Source: an uncultured Geobacteraceae bacterium
GTDB taxonomy: Bacteria > Desulfobacterota > Desulfuromonadia > Geobacterales > Pseudopelobacteraceae
Direction: 5' to 3'
Length of the DNA: 55,416 bases
Assembly: GCA_903845365.1 (NCBI GenBank)
Contig: CAIMXI010000043.1
Location: 1-55,416 of the forward strand
In this document: one piece after another, positions 18,173 through 27,147 of the stretch
Numbering within the stretch: the first letter of the stretch is position 1
Layout of the letters: the number at the start of each line of letters is the position of its first letter
Notes under the pieces: generated by a model
The model's input: only the letters and a program-made list of their open reading frames with translations
Database searches by the model: none
Told to the model about the DNA's origin: nothing
Position numbers and translations under genes: made by a program

Positions 18173-19705
18173 ATGTATAATGATATGCATGAAACTATGA
18201 TTAAACTATATGAGGCATTATCGGACATTAAGCACTTTGTTTTTTCCACGGTGTCAATATCAGCCCCGGAGACGACTGCGCTCCTTCTGGCCAGTGAACT
18301 GGCCAGAATCACCCCCGAGATCAACTGCTCCTTCTGGCTTGAATCAAACGGAAAGGTGACTCAGGTGACTTCCAATGGTAAAGCGGTCCCGCCTGATGAG
18401 AATCAGAGGTGTATCAAGGTAAACTCATCACTGGTACTCCAGCAGATCATCGTTGAGCAGAATGTCGTCTGGAGCCTGGATCTTGATGAAAAGGAAGCTA
18501 TATTTCCTGAATTTATCTCTCCCACGCTCTTCCCGATAAAGTGGAACCCAACCGCAAGAGGTTTCATAATTGTGGACGAGCTGGCGGAAGCAGAAAGGGA
18601 GTTGTTTCAGTTTGCAAGCCAGTTTGCTTCCGTGATTCTGAATATTGCTTTTCTTCATAAAGAGGTTGAGACCCAGAAAGCAGAGCTGAGTGAACTCACA
18701 GAGATTCTGTTTTTTCAGAATACGCAGTTGTCAGCATTAAATAATGTGATCATGGAGATCGTGGCTTCGGGAGACAGCACTCAGATAGGCAGACTTCTGA
18801 CCAATGCGGCGGTGACCGACCTCGGGGCAGAGGGTGCGGCTGTCTTCCTTTCCGACAGCAGCACCAGGGAGTTGATCTGCATCGCTGCCAGCGGGGGGAT
18901 GGATGAACTCGGGGCGATCAGCCTTGGCGCTAAGCCGGATGAGAATGTCAGGCGGGCCATGGAGACCGGAAGAATTGTCAGCTTCAAGAGATCCGGAGGC
19001 GCATGCCTGTTGGGCGATTTTCGGGCAGAGGGGTGGGTTATTTTTCCGATTAAGGGGAGCAAAGGGTCAATCGGATTCCTGATATCGGAAATCAATGATA
19101 AAGATATCTCCGATACCATGGCCATACTGACGAACCATGGCGCCATAATGCTGGATAATCTGGCGCTCCTCGATGAGTCGAGGGAGTTATCCGAGCGGAT
19201 GGAAAAGATGGCCGTCACAGACCATCTTACAGGGCTCCATAACCAGCGTTATTTCAAGGACAGGATCGACAGCGAACTGTCACGAGCCAGACGGTACGAT
19301 TTGCAGCTTTCCATGCTCGTAATTGATGTTGATCGATTTAAATCTATTAACGACAGTTACGGGCACCTTGCCGGAGATGCGGTGCTGAAGGAAATTGCAC
19401 GCCGCATTGTTGACACGGTTCGCCTGTCTGACGTGGTGGCACGTTACGGCGGGGATGAGTTTGTGGTGCTTCTCACAGAAACTGATAAGGCGTCCGCAAA
19501 AATTGTGGCCGAACATATCAGGCAGAGTGTCTCTGATCTACCTGTTGCAATCGACGGCGAATCGATAGGTATGAGTCTCAGCATAGGAGTTGCCAACTTC
19601 CCATCCCCCAGTATTGGAAACTGTGAGGATCTGTTCAAAGAGGCCGACGATGCAATGTATCGCTCCAAGAAAACGGGGAGAAACAGGGTCGAGGCAGCGG
19701 AGTAA
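18173..19705 (+). CDS. GAF-GGDEF diguanylate cyclase
   Basis: This 510-residue soluble protein would make c-di-GMP from two GTP. The N-terminal region (1-165) matches the start of the upstream fusion kinase (KLYEALSDIKHFVFST versus NLMADIKRFVFST). A GAF-like domain (about 180-325) and a coiled linker follow, then the GGDEF domain (about 340-505) with DVDRFKSINDSYGH, inhibitory-site RLSD and intact GGDEF at 426-430. The catalytic signature is intact, unlike the GGDEL of its neighbour. It is the last gene of the plus-strand cluster and ends 9 bases from the end of the convergent TusA-like gene. No terminator hairpin was seen in that gap. Confidence 0.92.
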   Translation: MYNDMHETMIKLYEALSDIKHFVFSTVSISAPETTALLLASELARITPEINCSFWLESNGKVTQVTSNGKAVPPDENQRCIKVNSSLVLQQIIVEQNVVWSLDLDEKEAIFPEFISPTLFPIKWNPTARGFIIVDELAEAERELFQFASQFASVILNIAFLHKEVETQKAELSELTEILFFQNTQLSALNNVIMEIVASGDSTQIGRLLTNAAVTDLGAEGAAVFLSDSSTRELICIAASGGMDELGAISLGAKPDENVRRAMETGRIVSFKRSGGACLLGDFRAEGWVIFPIKGSKGSIGFLISEINDKDISDTMAILTNHGAIMLDNLALLDESRELSERMEKMAVTDHLTGLHNQRYFKDRIDSELSRARRYDLQLSMLVIDVDRFKSINDSYGHLAGDAVLKEIARRIVDTVRLSDVVARYGGDEFVVLLTETDKASAKIVAEHIRQSVSDLPVAIDGESIGMSLSIGVANFPSPSIGNCEDLFKEADDAMYRSKKTGRNRVEAAE

Positions 19706-19714
19706 CATTTACCC

Positions 19715-19936
19715 TCAGAACTGAATCTGAACCCTCTTCGCCGTCCCCTCTTCCCTGACCCACAATAGAGTCTTTCTGGCACGAGAGCACCAATCGCGAA
19801 CATCCTTTTCAAACGTAGGGCAATCGGCAATGACCTCAAGGGTATCACCCGGTTTCATTCTGACAGACATTACGGTAATTTTGAGTGTCGGTTGAGGGCA
19901 TTTGAGTCCTCGTGCGTCTAATACTGAAGCAGCCAT
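19715..19936 (-). CDS. TusA/SirA-family sulfur-carrier-like protein
   Basis: This 73-residue protein has the TusA fold signature: LDARGLKCPQPTLK with the active-site Cys13, then PGDTLEVIADCPTFEKDV. Family members carry persulfide sulfur on this cysteine for tRNA thiolation, molybdenum cofactor or dissimilatory sulfur pathways. It also has C39 and C50. It is the last gene of the minus-strand array, 23 bases after an MCP gene and a few genes after an HdrA homologue. TusA-like proteins sometimes accompany Hdr-like complexes, but here the MCP gene lies between, so a functional link is inference. Confidence 0.9.
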   Translation of the reverse strand: MAASVLDARGLKCPQPTLKITVMSVRMKPGDTLEVIADCPTFEKDVRDWCSRARKTLLWVREEGTAKRVQIQF

Positions 19937-19959
19937 ATAATCTCCTCTTCCGGTTAAAT

Positions 19960-21642
19960 TTAGCGTATCTGAAACTGCTCTATCTCTTTTTGAAGCACGG
20001 CAACCTGACAGAGCAGTTTTGACATGACCTCATCCATAACAAGCGCTGAAGTGACCTGCCCATTGGTTGACTCTTCGAAGGCATCCATCGAACTACTGAT
20101 CTGCTGAGAACTGCCCGCCTGAAGTATAACCGCTTCACATATCTCAACAACCATGCCATTGATTTTTTCACTGGAATTAACAACCTGTGCGGTTGAATTC
20201 TGGTGATTGCTAATGGAGTGCATTACTTCCTGCGTGAGGTTTCTCATCCGTTCCACTGCGGATGTGATTAATTCACTGCCATAACTCTGCTCCCTGGTGG
20301 CATTGGAAATCTGTTCGACCATTTCAGCCACCCGATCCATGGCCAACTGCATTCCGTCACTTGCCTTGGACTGACTGAGAGCGGTCTTGTGGATTTCTGC
20401 CATATAGCTGCTCGCATCCTGGATGCCATTGACAATTTTCCGAAGAGCACTGCCCGATCTTTGCGACAGTTCACTTCCTTCAGCGATCCGTTTTTCGGAA
20501 TGCGTGATCGCATTAACCGCGCGCGCTGTCTCTTCTCTAACTCCAAGAATTATCTCAGAGATCTCTCTGGTGTGGTTTCCGGTACGTTTTGCCAGATTTT
20601 TTATTTCGGTGGCTACGACAGAGAAACTTTTGCCGCGATCGCCCGCCTGTGCGGCAATTATAGATGCGTTAAGAGCAAGAAGGTTCGTCTGCTCGGCAAC
20701 TTCGTCGATAACAGAGAGAATTTTCCCAATATTTGCCACTCTCCTGGAGAGATTTTCAATTGCGGTGAATGTGATGTTTGAAGACAATTTTATCTCATTG
20801 ATACCGGCTATTGTTGCATCGACCGCCTTCCAGCCCTCTTCGGCATCTTTTTTGACCATATCGGCAATACGCGAAGTATCCGCCACCTGGACAACGATCT
20901 GCTGTATTGCAGTATCCATCGCACCGACAAGTGCCGCCGTTCTGGTCGTATCCGCCGCAAGGATGTTGGTATTTTCCCTGATATGCCGTACGGCAGACGC
21001 CATTTCAATGATTGAGGAACTTACCTCTTCAACAGAAATTACGAGAGATTCTATGCAGAGTGTGGTTGATTTAAGGTTATGTGACAAGTCCGACATGGAA
21101 GTTGAATTATCATTCGTCAAACTGGCAAGAGTGGCAATGGGCGTAGAAATATCCATGATAGAGCCATTAATTTCACGGATTGCCAGAGTTGCCTGTTTAA
21201 GAGAGTCTGACTGCTTTTCGGCCGATGCAACCCCTTTTTCAGATAGCTGTCCAATGCTTGAAGAGATGCTCTTTAATTCCTGAAGCGAATAATGGACCTT
21301 TGATATTGCCCCGGAAAGCCGCTCCATCATGGAGTTGAAGTTATCTGCCAACTGGGATATCTCCGTCTCCCCTTCAAGGTTTACCCTTTCCGTTAATTTG
21401 CCCTCAGCGGCGCTGTTCATGACAAGAGCCATCTGCCTGATGCGAGCAGGCAGCTTTCGAGAGACCATTATCAATAGAACTGCTGTCATGACAACTGAGT
21501 TAAGGAAAAAGAGGGCTGCCAGAAGAGTCATCCGCTCAAAACCGGTCTGTACAAGAGAAAAAACTATCCCAAGCAGGGAAAAAACTATCCCCCCTACGAG
21601 AAGTATCCTGATAAGATTTGTTCCTGTACGCAACATTTTCAT
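19960..21642 (-). CDS. Methyl-accepting chemotaxis protein, no periplasmic sensor
   Basis: This 560-residue receptor has two membrane helices near the N-terminus (about residues 11-33 and 38-61) joined by a very short loop, then HAMP (about 62-115) and a long cytoplasmic signalling domain. The hairpin tip reads VAEQTNLLALNASIIAAQAG. With no periplasmic domain it should sense a cytoplasmic or membrane/redox cue, or a partner protein. It lies directly downstream of the hydrogenase/HdrA/MvhD genes in the same orientation (gap 39 bases to mvhD), which makes an energy- or hydrogen-related receptor an attractive but unproven idea. The start at 21642 has only a weak ribosome site (CCGGGA). Confidence 0.92.
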   Translation of the reverse strand: MKMLRTGTNLIRILLVGGIVFSLLGIVFSLVQTGFERMTLLAALFFLNSVVMTAVLLIMVSRKLPARIRQMALVMNSAAEGKLTERVNLEGETEISQLADNFNSMMERLSGAISKVHYSLQELKSISSSIGQLSEKGVASAEKQSDSLKQATLAIREINGSIMDISTPIATLASLTNDNSTSMSDLSHNLKSTTLCIESLVISVEEVSSSIIEMASAVRHIRENTNILAADTTRTAALVGAMDTAIQQIVVQVADTSRIADMVKKDAEEGWKAVDATIAGINEIKLSSNITFTAIENLSRRVANIGKILSVIDEVAEQTNLLALNASIIAAQAGDRGKSFSVVATEIKNLAKRTGNHTREISEIILGVREETARAVNAITHSEKRIAEGSELSQRSGSALRKIVNGIQDASSYMAEIHKTALSQSKASDGMQLAMDRVAEMVEQISNATREQSYGSELITSAVERMRNLTQEVMHSISNHQNSTAQVVNSSEKINGMVVEICEAVILQAGSSQQISSSMDAFEESTNGQVTSALVMDEVMSKLLCQVAVLQKEIEQFQIR

Positions 21643-21681
21643 TAAATATTTTCCCGGTAAATCAAAATTCTGGCAATATTA

Positions 21682-22113
21682 TTATGGAAGATCTCTCCTG
21701 AAGGGCCCGAGTTTACGTACAGATTCAACCATCTCGGTTACTATCCGGCTGAACTTTTCACCTTCTCCTGCAGAGACGTAATCCAGGCGGCAGCGCTCTT
21801 TCTCTACTCCCAACTGACCAAGCACAAGGGTCAACATACTGTGACGCTGAAGAGCACGGCAGTTCCCTTCTTTATAATGGCAGTCTCCAGGGTGGCAGGC
21901 GAGGATTATAACAGCATCTGCGCCTTTTACAAGTGCGGAAAGAATAAACTGTGGATCGACCCTGCCGCTGCACATGACCCGGATGACCTGTACATTGTGA
22001 GGGAACGGAACCTGCATTCCACCCGCCTTGTCAGCTCCTGCGTAGGAACACCAGTTGCAGAGGAAGCCGATTATTTTAGGCTCAAAAATGGCACTATCGG
22101 TTTGCATGGTCAT
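21682..22113 (-). CDS. mvhD: MvhD-type iron-sulfur subunit of hydrogenase/Hdr complex
   Basis: The ATG at 22113 overlaps the hdrA stop (ATGA) and gives 143 residues. The longer open frame lacks family similarity before this point. The MvhD signature is present: GFLCNWCSYAGAD with C19 and C22, VMCSGRVDP with C48, and ACHPGDCHYKEGNC with C73, C78 and C85, the cysteines expected to hold a [2Fe-2S] cluster. MvhD carries electrons from the MvhAG hydrogenase to HdrA. Being next to hdrA is the usual arrangement. This links hydrogen oxidation to an HdrA flavin in the cytoplasm. Confidence 0.93.
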   Translation of the reverse strand: MTMQTDSAIFEPKIIGFLCNWCSYAGADKAGGMQVPFPHNVQVIRVMCSGRVDPQFILSALVKGADAVIILACHPGDCHYKEGNCRALQRHSMLTLVLGQLGVEKERCRLDYVSAGEGEKFSRIVTEMVESVRKLGPFRRDLP

Positions 22114-24062
22114 TTCAGGACTCCTTCCATCTCGGCCATAATCTGGGCATTGGTGAAGTGATGCCCGGTGATGGCTCCGGCCGGACAAGCGGCAACGCAG
22201 GTGCCGCAGCCATGGCAGAGAACTGCATTGATTCTGGAGACATTCAGCTCCGGATTGAACGCAATGGCATGATACGGACAGACCGTGATACAGAGATGAC
22301 ATCCGGCGCAATGCGTTTCGTCAACGCCCGCAGTAATTGGCTCAATCTCGATCATCCTGCCTGGCTGAAGCCCCGCCAGCGAATGGCCGACGCTGGCCAT
22401 CCCCTCCAGCATGGCTCGTTGAATATCCATCGGTTCCTGGCAGGAACCGGCAAGGTAGACCCCCTTGACAGTGCTCTGGGCGGCGTCAATTCGCCCATGC
22501 AACTCAAGGTAGAAACCAGACGCATCAAGGCTGACATCAAGCAGCGCGGCAAGCGAAGCAGAACCCTCTGCCGGAATCATCGCAGGGCAGAGAATCACCA
22601 TATCTGCCGGAGCAGACTCCCCTTTGACGCTGACCTGGAGTCTCCCTGTCGCATCCTGGATAACGGCAAGATCCGTGACACTATTGAATCTTTTCATAGT
22701 GGTATTTTCGTTCTTGACAGCGTGATTCAACAGAGTATGAGCCGCCTTGCCAGGTACAACCAGTTCGCGGTGATAATGGGTGATGGCCGTTGCCGGTAGT
22801 TTTGCCGTGATCAGATGATTGAACTTAAAGGCATACTGACAGCAGATGCCGGAGCAGTAAGGTTTATGAGCGTCATCAAGGCTGCCGACACAATGGATGA
22901 TAGCTATAGCAGCCGGAGCTATGCCTTCACTTGTGGCGACTTCTCCACCGGTTGGCCCGGTGGATGAAAGCATCCGTTCAAACTGCAGGGCATCAAATAC
23001 ATTCGGCAGTACCCCCATCCCAAGTCCTTCTACACTGGATGCGTCATACAATCTTGCGCCGGTAGCCAGAATGATGGAACCGATTCGGCGCTCGACAATC
23101 TTTTCAACCTCGTCCAGATCGACTACATCCTCCCCCATCGGACAAGCATCCTTACAAGCCCGACACTCTTCTCCCCTGGAACGGATGCATATTTCTTCCT
23201 TTAGATACGGCGCATTCGGCAGAACACCGGTAAAAGCAAAGTCGATTGCCTTACAGTCGCTGGCGTTACTGTTGAATTCATTTGTGGTAACAGCCGGGCA
23301 TGCCTCTACACACTCACCGCAACCGATACATTCATGCAGCGAAACGTGGCGAGGCTTCTGCCTGATCTTTACGTTGAAATTCCCGTAGAAACCGGTTACC
23401 GCGACCACTTCCGAAAGAGTCATCAATTCAATCGTGCCGGGAAAATCGCCGTGCAGCATCTCCCCCATCAGCGGCTCCAACATGCATGGAGCGCATTCAA
23501 GGGAGGGGAAGAGGTCCTCGAAGCGAACCGGCAGGCCGCCAATAAATGGGGTTCGCTCCACTACTACTACACTGCGTCCGGCTTCGGCTAACGCCAGCGC
23601 TGCCTTCATTCCGGCCGGCCCGGCACCGATCACGAGCGCATCGGGACAGACTTCAAGCAGCTTCTTCTCGAGCGGCTGTTGTTCCCGAACCCGGCAGACC
23701 GCCCCCAGAATGGCCGCAATCGCTTTTTCGGTTGCGACCTTCGGATCTTCCGTCACCCAAGCTATCTGCTCCCGGATATTAACCATCTGTAGAAGATAGG
23801 GATTCATCCCCACATTGGTCATGCAGCGGCGAAAGGTGGCTTCATGATCGCGGGGAGAGCAGGCTGCAACTACGACCCGATCCGGCTGCTCCAATTTAAG
23901 ACTCTCCTCAAACTGAAGTTTGCCATCCTCAGAACAGATAAAATCAACTATTTCAAGATACGGCTTGTCAGGAAAAGAGATGGCAGCCTTACCCACCGCC
24001 TCGGCGCTGATTTTGTCAGCGATGTTACAGCCGCAGTTGCAGAAATATATTCCTATTTTCAT
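22110..24062 (-). CDS. hdrA: HdrA-like FAD and iron-sulfur protein
   Basis: This 650-residue HdrA homologue starts at the ATG at 24062, which overlaps the protease stop (ATGA) and follows a G-rich ribosome site. Visible parts are an N-terminal Cys region (YFCNCGCN), the CSPRDHEATF segment, an FAD Rossmann motif (VIGAGPAGMKAALALAE, about 145-160), an inserted ferredoxin motif (CIGCGECVEACP), a Cys-rich RGEECRACKDACP, and two C-terminal [4Fe-4S] motifs (CAGCHLCITVCP and CHGCGTCVAACP). HdrA flavin is the electron-bifurcation site in methanogens. No hdrB or hdrC gene is present in the window, so the partner that receives the second electron is unknown. Confidence 0.93.
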   Translation of the reverse strand: MKIGIYFCNCGCNIADKISAEAVGKAAISFPDKPYLEIVDFICSEDGKLQFEESLKLEQPDRVVVAACSPRDHEATFRRCMTNVGMNPYLLQMVNIREQIAWVTEDPKVATEKAIAAILGAVCRVREQQPLEKKLLEVCPDALVIGAGPAGMKAALALAEAGRSVVVVERTPFIGGLPVRFEDLFPSLECAPCMLEPLMGEMLHGDFPGTIELMTLSEVVAVTGFYGNFNVKIRQKPRHVSLHECIGCGECVEACPAVTTNEFNSNASDCKAIDFAFTGVLPNAPYLKEEICIRSRGEECRACKDACPMGEDVVDLDEVEKIVERRIGSIILATGARLYDASSVEGLGMGVLPNVFDALQFERMLSSTGPTGGEVATSEGIAPAAIAIIHCVGSLDDAHKPYCSGICCQYAFKFNHLITAKLPATAITHYHRELVVPGKAAHTLLNHAVKNENTTMKRFNSVTDLAVIQDATGRLQVSVKGESAPADMVILCPAMIPAEGSASLAALLDVSLDASGFYLELHGRIDAAQSTVKGVYLAGSCQEPMDIQRAMLEGMASVGHSLAGLQPGRMIEIEPITAGVDETHCAGCHLCITVCPYHAIAFNPELNVSRINAVLCHGCGTCVAACPAGAITGHHFTNAQIMAEMEGVLK

Positions 24063-24628
24063 TCTGCCCCCTCCCATTGCAAAATTTCTGCTGCGATTCG
24101 CTCCACAGCCCCTGGTAGAGCCGCTGCCACTTCATCAGTAAACTGCTCTGCAAAAAGATCAAACTCACGCGCCTCAATACCCCAGAACGAAACCTGCTTC
24201 GGGAGAAGAACTCCCGCCATGCGACCAAGGTCAAATGCGGTTGCAAAATTGGTATCGTGGCTGGAAAAAGTATTCTTTGTCGTGACAAAATCCATTGAGT
24301 TAAAATGCCGGAGTGTACCAGGGATTGCACCACTTAACATGGCATCAACTACCACTGCACGCCTGAAACCAGCCATCGCCTCCATCAGACGGATGCCACC
24401 GGTATGCAGTTCGGTCACGGTCAGATTGATACGCTGCTTCAGTCGCTCCGCCACGGCATAAGCAACTGCAATTCCGACACCATCATCGGAGAGCAGCGGG
24501 TTACCCATCCCAATAATTACGGTTCCGGCTCCACCCTCCCGACCTCCCCCCGCTGGGGGGAGGAGATTAGCTCCCTCCCCCAGCGGGGGAGGATTGGGGA
24601 GGGGGGATATCAGCGGCACGCCTTTCAC
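24059..24628 (-). CDS. [NiFe]-hydrogenase maturation protease with repeat-encoded N-terminus
   Basis: This 189-residue HyaD/HycI-type endopeptidase trims the C-terminus of the hydrogenase large subunit after nickel insertion. The family core is clear: VIIGMGNPLLSDDGVGIAVA, LHTGGIRLME, and VVVDAMLSGAIPGT. The GTG start at 24628 overlaps the mvhA stop (GTGA). Before the core, residues 8-32 or so (SPLPNPPPLGEGANLLPPA and a Gly-rich run) are encoded by a double palindrome inserted in frame at 24533-24607. The next in-frame start (ATG of GMGNP) would remove the first beta-strand, so translation probably runs through the repeat. Whether the extension is removed or tolerated is unknown. Confidence 0.88.
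   Translation of the reverse strand: MKGVPLISPLPNPPPLGEGANLLPPAGGGREGGAGTVIIGMGNPLLSDDGVGIAVAYAVAERLKQRINLTVTELHTGGIRLMEAMAGFRRAVVVDAMLSGAIPGTLRHFNSMDFVTTKNTFSSHDTNFATAFDLGRMAGVLLPKQVSFWGIEAREFDLFAEQFTDEVAAALPGAVERIAAEILQWEGAE
24533..24607. repeat. Double palindrome inserted in protease gene
   Basis: Two perfect hairpins lie side by side: CCTCCCCCC/GGGGGGAGG with loop GCT (24543-24563), and CCTCCCCC/GGGGGAGG with loop AGC (24574-24592). The flanks CCCTCCC and GGGGAGGGGGG make the whole element itself roughly palindromic. It is coding, in frame, within the start of the maturation protease. Its C/G-rich CCTCCCC core resembles that of the repeats flanking the DUF559 gene. Confidence 0.85.
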
Positions 24629-26118
24629 GTTTTTCTCCGTATCTCCCGCTGCAACACCCCCTGACTGTCACGCAATGAAATCGTCAGCGGCATCTTGCCA
24701 GGTAAAAAATGGGTTGCGCAGGATAAGCAGGGGTCATAGAGCCTAAAGGCCATTTCTATTCGGTTAAGAATTGCCTCCTCGGGAGCGTTGCTGTTAATCA
24801 GCTTCTCTGCAGCGCGCTTTATCGACATCGAGATCGGAGCGTAGTTGTTGGTGGTTCCGACAATCATGTTGACTTTGGTCAGAACAGCCCGTCCATCGGT
24901 AACATAGTGATGAGTCAAGGTTCCGCGAGGAGCTTCAACTGAGCCGATCCCTTCGCCGACAAAGCGAGCCGGTTCAGGAATATTGCGGGTCTCCGGTGAG
25001 GTAAGTTCAGGATCGAGCGCCAGTTCCAGCATCCGTTCAGACGAGTAAAGCAGCTCAATCAGCCGCGCCCAGTGGGTAGCCATACGATGGTGAATCGGCT
25101 GGTAACGGTCATTGGTGATCTTTTTGCAACCAAAAGTTTCATACATCCGCTGATACTCGGCGTTGGCCAGCGGTGTTGCCATCCCTTCGGAGACGTTCAG
25201 ACGCGAAAGGGGGGTAGCGGTATATATCCCGCTATCGATCCCGTCAGTCAATCCCTTCCAGCCAACTTTTTTAAGGTAGGGGTATTTCAGGTAAGTCCAT
25301 GATTCAACCCGCTCGGCAATATGTTCGCGGTATTCGGATGGGTGGTATTTGACAAACTCTCCCCCCTCCGGATCAACCACCCGGATCATGCCGTCATAAA
25401 AATTGACCCGGTTGTCAGCATCCACCGTCCCCATTGAATAGGTACGGTGCAGGTAGGTATCCGAGGTGATCATCTCCAGATAGACCGGATTATTCAGGAC
25501 TATTTTTTCAAAGATAGAGAGGGAGAAGCGGGCGAACTCGATATTTCTGCGCGCCGTCTCTTCGATAGTAGCCTGCTCTTCTTTGGTGATGGCGCGGCTC
25601 CACCCCCCTGGAACTCCAGCCACCGGATGGATGGACTTGCCACCCAGAAAGGTGATGATCTCGTGGTTGCGTTTGCGGCAGGCGATCACCTCTCCGGCCA
25701 CTTCCAGCCCGACCTTTCGCGCAACTCCAAGAATGTTTCGCTCCGACGGGGGAGCATCAGGTCCAACGATAAAGTCCGGTCCGCCGAGTGCATAAAAGTG
25801 GGTTGTGTGATCGGTGATAAAAAAAGCCATGTAGATGGTTTCACGTAACTTTTTTGCCACAGAAGTCGGCTCTGCACCGAAAACAGCGTCGAGCGCCTTG
25901 GTGGCGGCGATGTGATGCGCCTCCGGGCAGACGCCGCAGATCCGGTTGGTAATGACTGGCATCTCCTCAGCCATGCGCCCCACGCAAAACTGCTCAAAAC
26001 CTCGCAGTTCAGGAACTTGAAAACAGACGTTCTCCACCCTACCCTGATCGTTCAAAAAAATGTCTATCCTGCCATGCCCTTCTAGGCGGGTGATCGGATC
26101 AATAGTAATACGCGCCAT
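24625..26118 (-). CDS. mvhA: [NiFe] hydrogenase large subunit, Mvh type
   Basis: This 497-residue catalytic subunit binds the Ni-Fe(CN)2CO centre. Both ligand pairs are intact: ICGVC with C61 and C64, and DPCLSCATH with C464, C467 and H470. The 27 residues after H470 are the usual C-terminal extension removed by the maturation protease, whose gene follows with a GTGA overlap. Family features include ITRLEGHGRIDIF at the N-terminus. The neighbours (MvhG, MvhD, HdrA) place it in the cytoplasmic group 3c class, which oxidises or evolves H2. AGGAGG precedes the start within the end of mvhG. Confidence 0.95.
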   Translation of the reverse strand: MARITIDPITRLEGHGRIDIFLNDQGRVENVCFQVPELRGFEQFCVGRMAEEMPVITNRICGVCPEAHHIAATKALDAVFGAEPTSVAKKLRETIYMAFFITDHTTHFYALGGPDFIVGPDAPPSERNILGVARKVGLEVAGEVIACRKRNHEIITFLGGKSIHPVAGVPGGWSRAITKEEQATIEETARRNIEFARFSLSIFEKIVLNNPVYLEMITSDTYLHRTYSMGTVDADNRVNFYDGMIRVVDPEGGEFVKYHPSEYREHIAERVESWTYLKYPYLKKVGWKGLTDGIDSGIYTATPLSRLNVSEGMATPLANAEYQRMYETFGCKKITNDRYQPIHHRMATHWARLIELLYSSERMLELALDPELTSPETRNIPEPARFVGEGIGSVEAPRGTLTHHYVTDGRAVLTKVNMIVGTTNNYAPISMSIKRAAEKLINSNAPEEAILNRIEMAFRLYDPCLSCATHFLPGKMPLTISLRDSQGVLQREIRRKT

Positions 26119-26121
26119 CGG

Positions 26122-27111
26122 TTACCTCCTTACCCTGCCGCCCAGTGTCGAACTGGCAAGGGTATATTTGTAAAACTGTCCCGCGTAATCGGGAATCGTC
26201 GCAAGAAAAGCGTCTACCCGTGCGGCAATCGCCTCTTCTGACAGGCCGGTCGTATCACCGATATCCATGACCGATCCGAGCGCCGCCACCATTTTTGCTC
26301 CCTGATCACTGATCCCGTCCGGAGCCCCGTAACAGCCGGTGCACGGCATGTTAGCCTTTGTACAGGGAGCGCCGCAGCCGTTGCGGGTGGCAATCCCCAT
26401 ACAGAGCAGACCCTGTTCAAGCATGCAGAGTTCTGGTTCAGGATAAAATTCATAATTACGACGGAAAGCTGTGATGCGCTTCTCCTCTTTAGTCCGGTTA
26501 CAATCATCACAGACGGTCAGCGTACCGCAACCAATGGTGCTCCCTTTTGCCGGCAGATTGCCGGAAAGAATCGCCTCTACGGCATTCCATATCTGTTCCG
26601 GTTCTGGTGGACAGCCGGGAATCTGGTAATCAACCTCCACCTCCTGAGCCAGATGTTTTACCCGCCCCAGCATTCCAGGCAGATGAATGTCCCCTTCCGG
26701 AAAACTGGTTGTACCTGAGGGGATAATGCCAGTTGAATTATCAACCGAAAAACTGTCAATGAAGATGGAGTTGAGCAGCTCGTCTTTTGTGGTGAAATTG
26801 GCCAGAGCCGGAATACAGCCACCCTTTGCGCAGGAGCCGAAGGCTACCAGAATTTGTGATTTTCGCCGCAGCAGATGAGCCATTTCGACATTTTCCTCAG
26901 TGCGCAGCGCACCGTTAAAGAGTGTTACGGCAATGGCTCCGTCCGGCAACGCCTCGATATCCTTTATCTTGGTGTCCAGCAGGCAGGGGCAGAACATGAA
27001 GTCAAATGCAGCATCCAGATCCAGAATCTTCTCATTCAGATTAACAACAGCAATCTCGCATCCACCGCAGGATGCAGCCCAGTAGAGTGCCAATTTCGGT
27101 TTTTCAGGCAT
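26122..27111 (-). CDS. mvhG: [NiFe] hydrogenase small subunit, Mvh type
   Basis: I use the ATG at 27111 (MPEKPKLALYWAASCGGCE), preceded by GGAGG at 5 bases. An upstream in-frame ATG at 27147 would add 12 unlike residues. The 329-residue protein carries electron-relay clusters: the proximal cluster ligands SCGGCE, FGSCAKGGC and IPGCPPEP, and a Cys-rich C-terminal half (CGTLTVCDDC, CGAPCTKANMPCTGC) for further [4Fe-4S] clusters. No Tat signal is present, so it is cytoplasmic. It begins the hydrogenase part of the array, 91 bases after the receiver gene and after two hairpins, so it could have its own transcription start. Confidence 0.94.
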   Translation of the reverse strand: MPEKPKLALYWAASCGGCEIAVVNLNEKILDLDAAFDFMFCPCLLDTKIKDIEALPDGAIAVTLFNGALRTEENVEMAHLLRRKSQILVAFGSCAKGGCIPALANFTTKDELLNSIFIDSFSVDNSTGIIPSGTTSFPEGDIHLPGMLGRVKHLAQEVEVDYQIPGCPPEPEQIWNAVEAILSGNLPAKGSTIGCGTLTVCDDCNRTKEEKRITAFRRNYEFYPEPELCMLEQGLLCMGIATRNGCGAPCTKANMPCTGCYGAPDGISDQGAKMVAALGSVMDIGDTTGLSEEAIAARVDAFLATIPDYAGQFYKYTLASSTLGGRVRR

Positions 27112-27147
27112 TTTGTCCTCCGGTAAATCAAAATTTCTTCTGAACAC

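Noticed and set aside
22114..22311. N-terminal extension of mvhD
   Set aside because: It is an out-of-frame reading of the hdrA ferredoxin region; MvhD similarity begins at the ATG at 22113.
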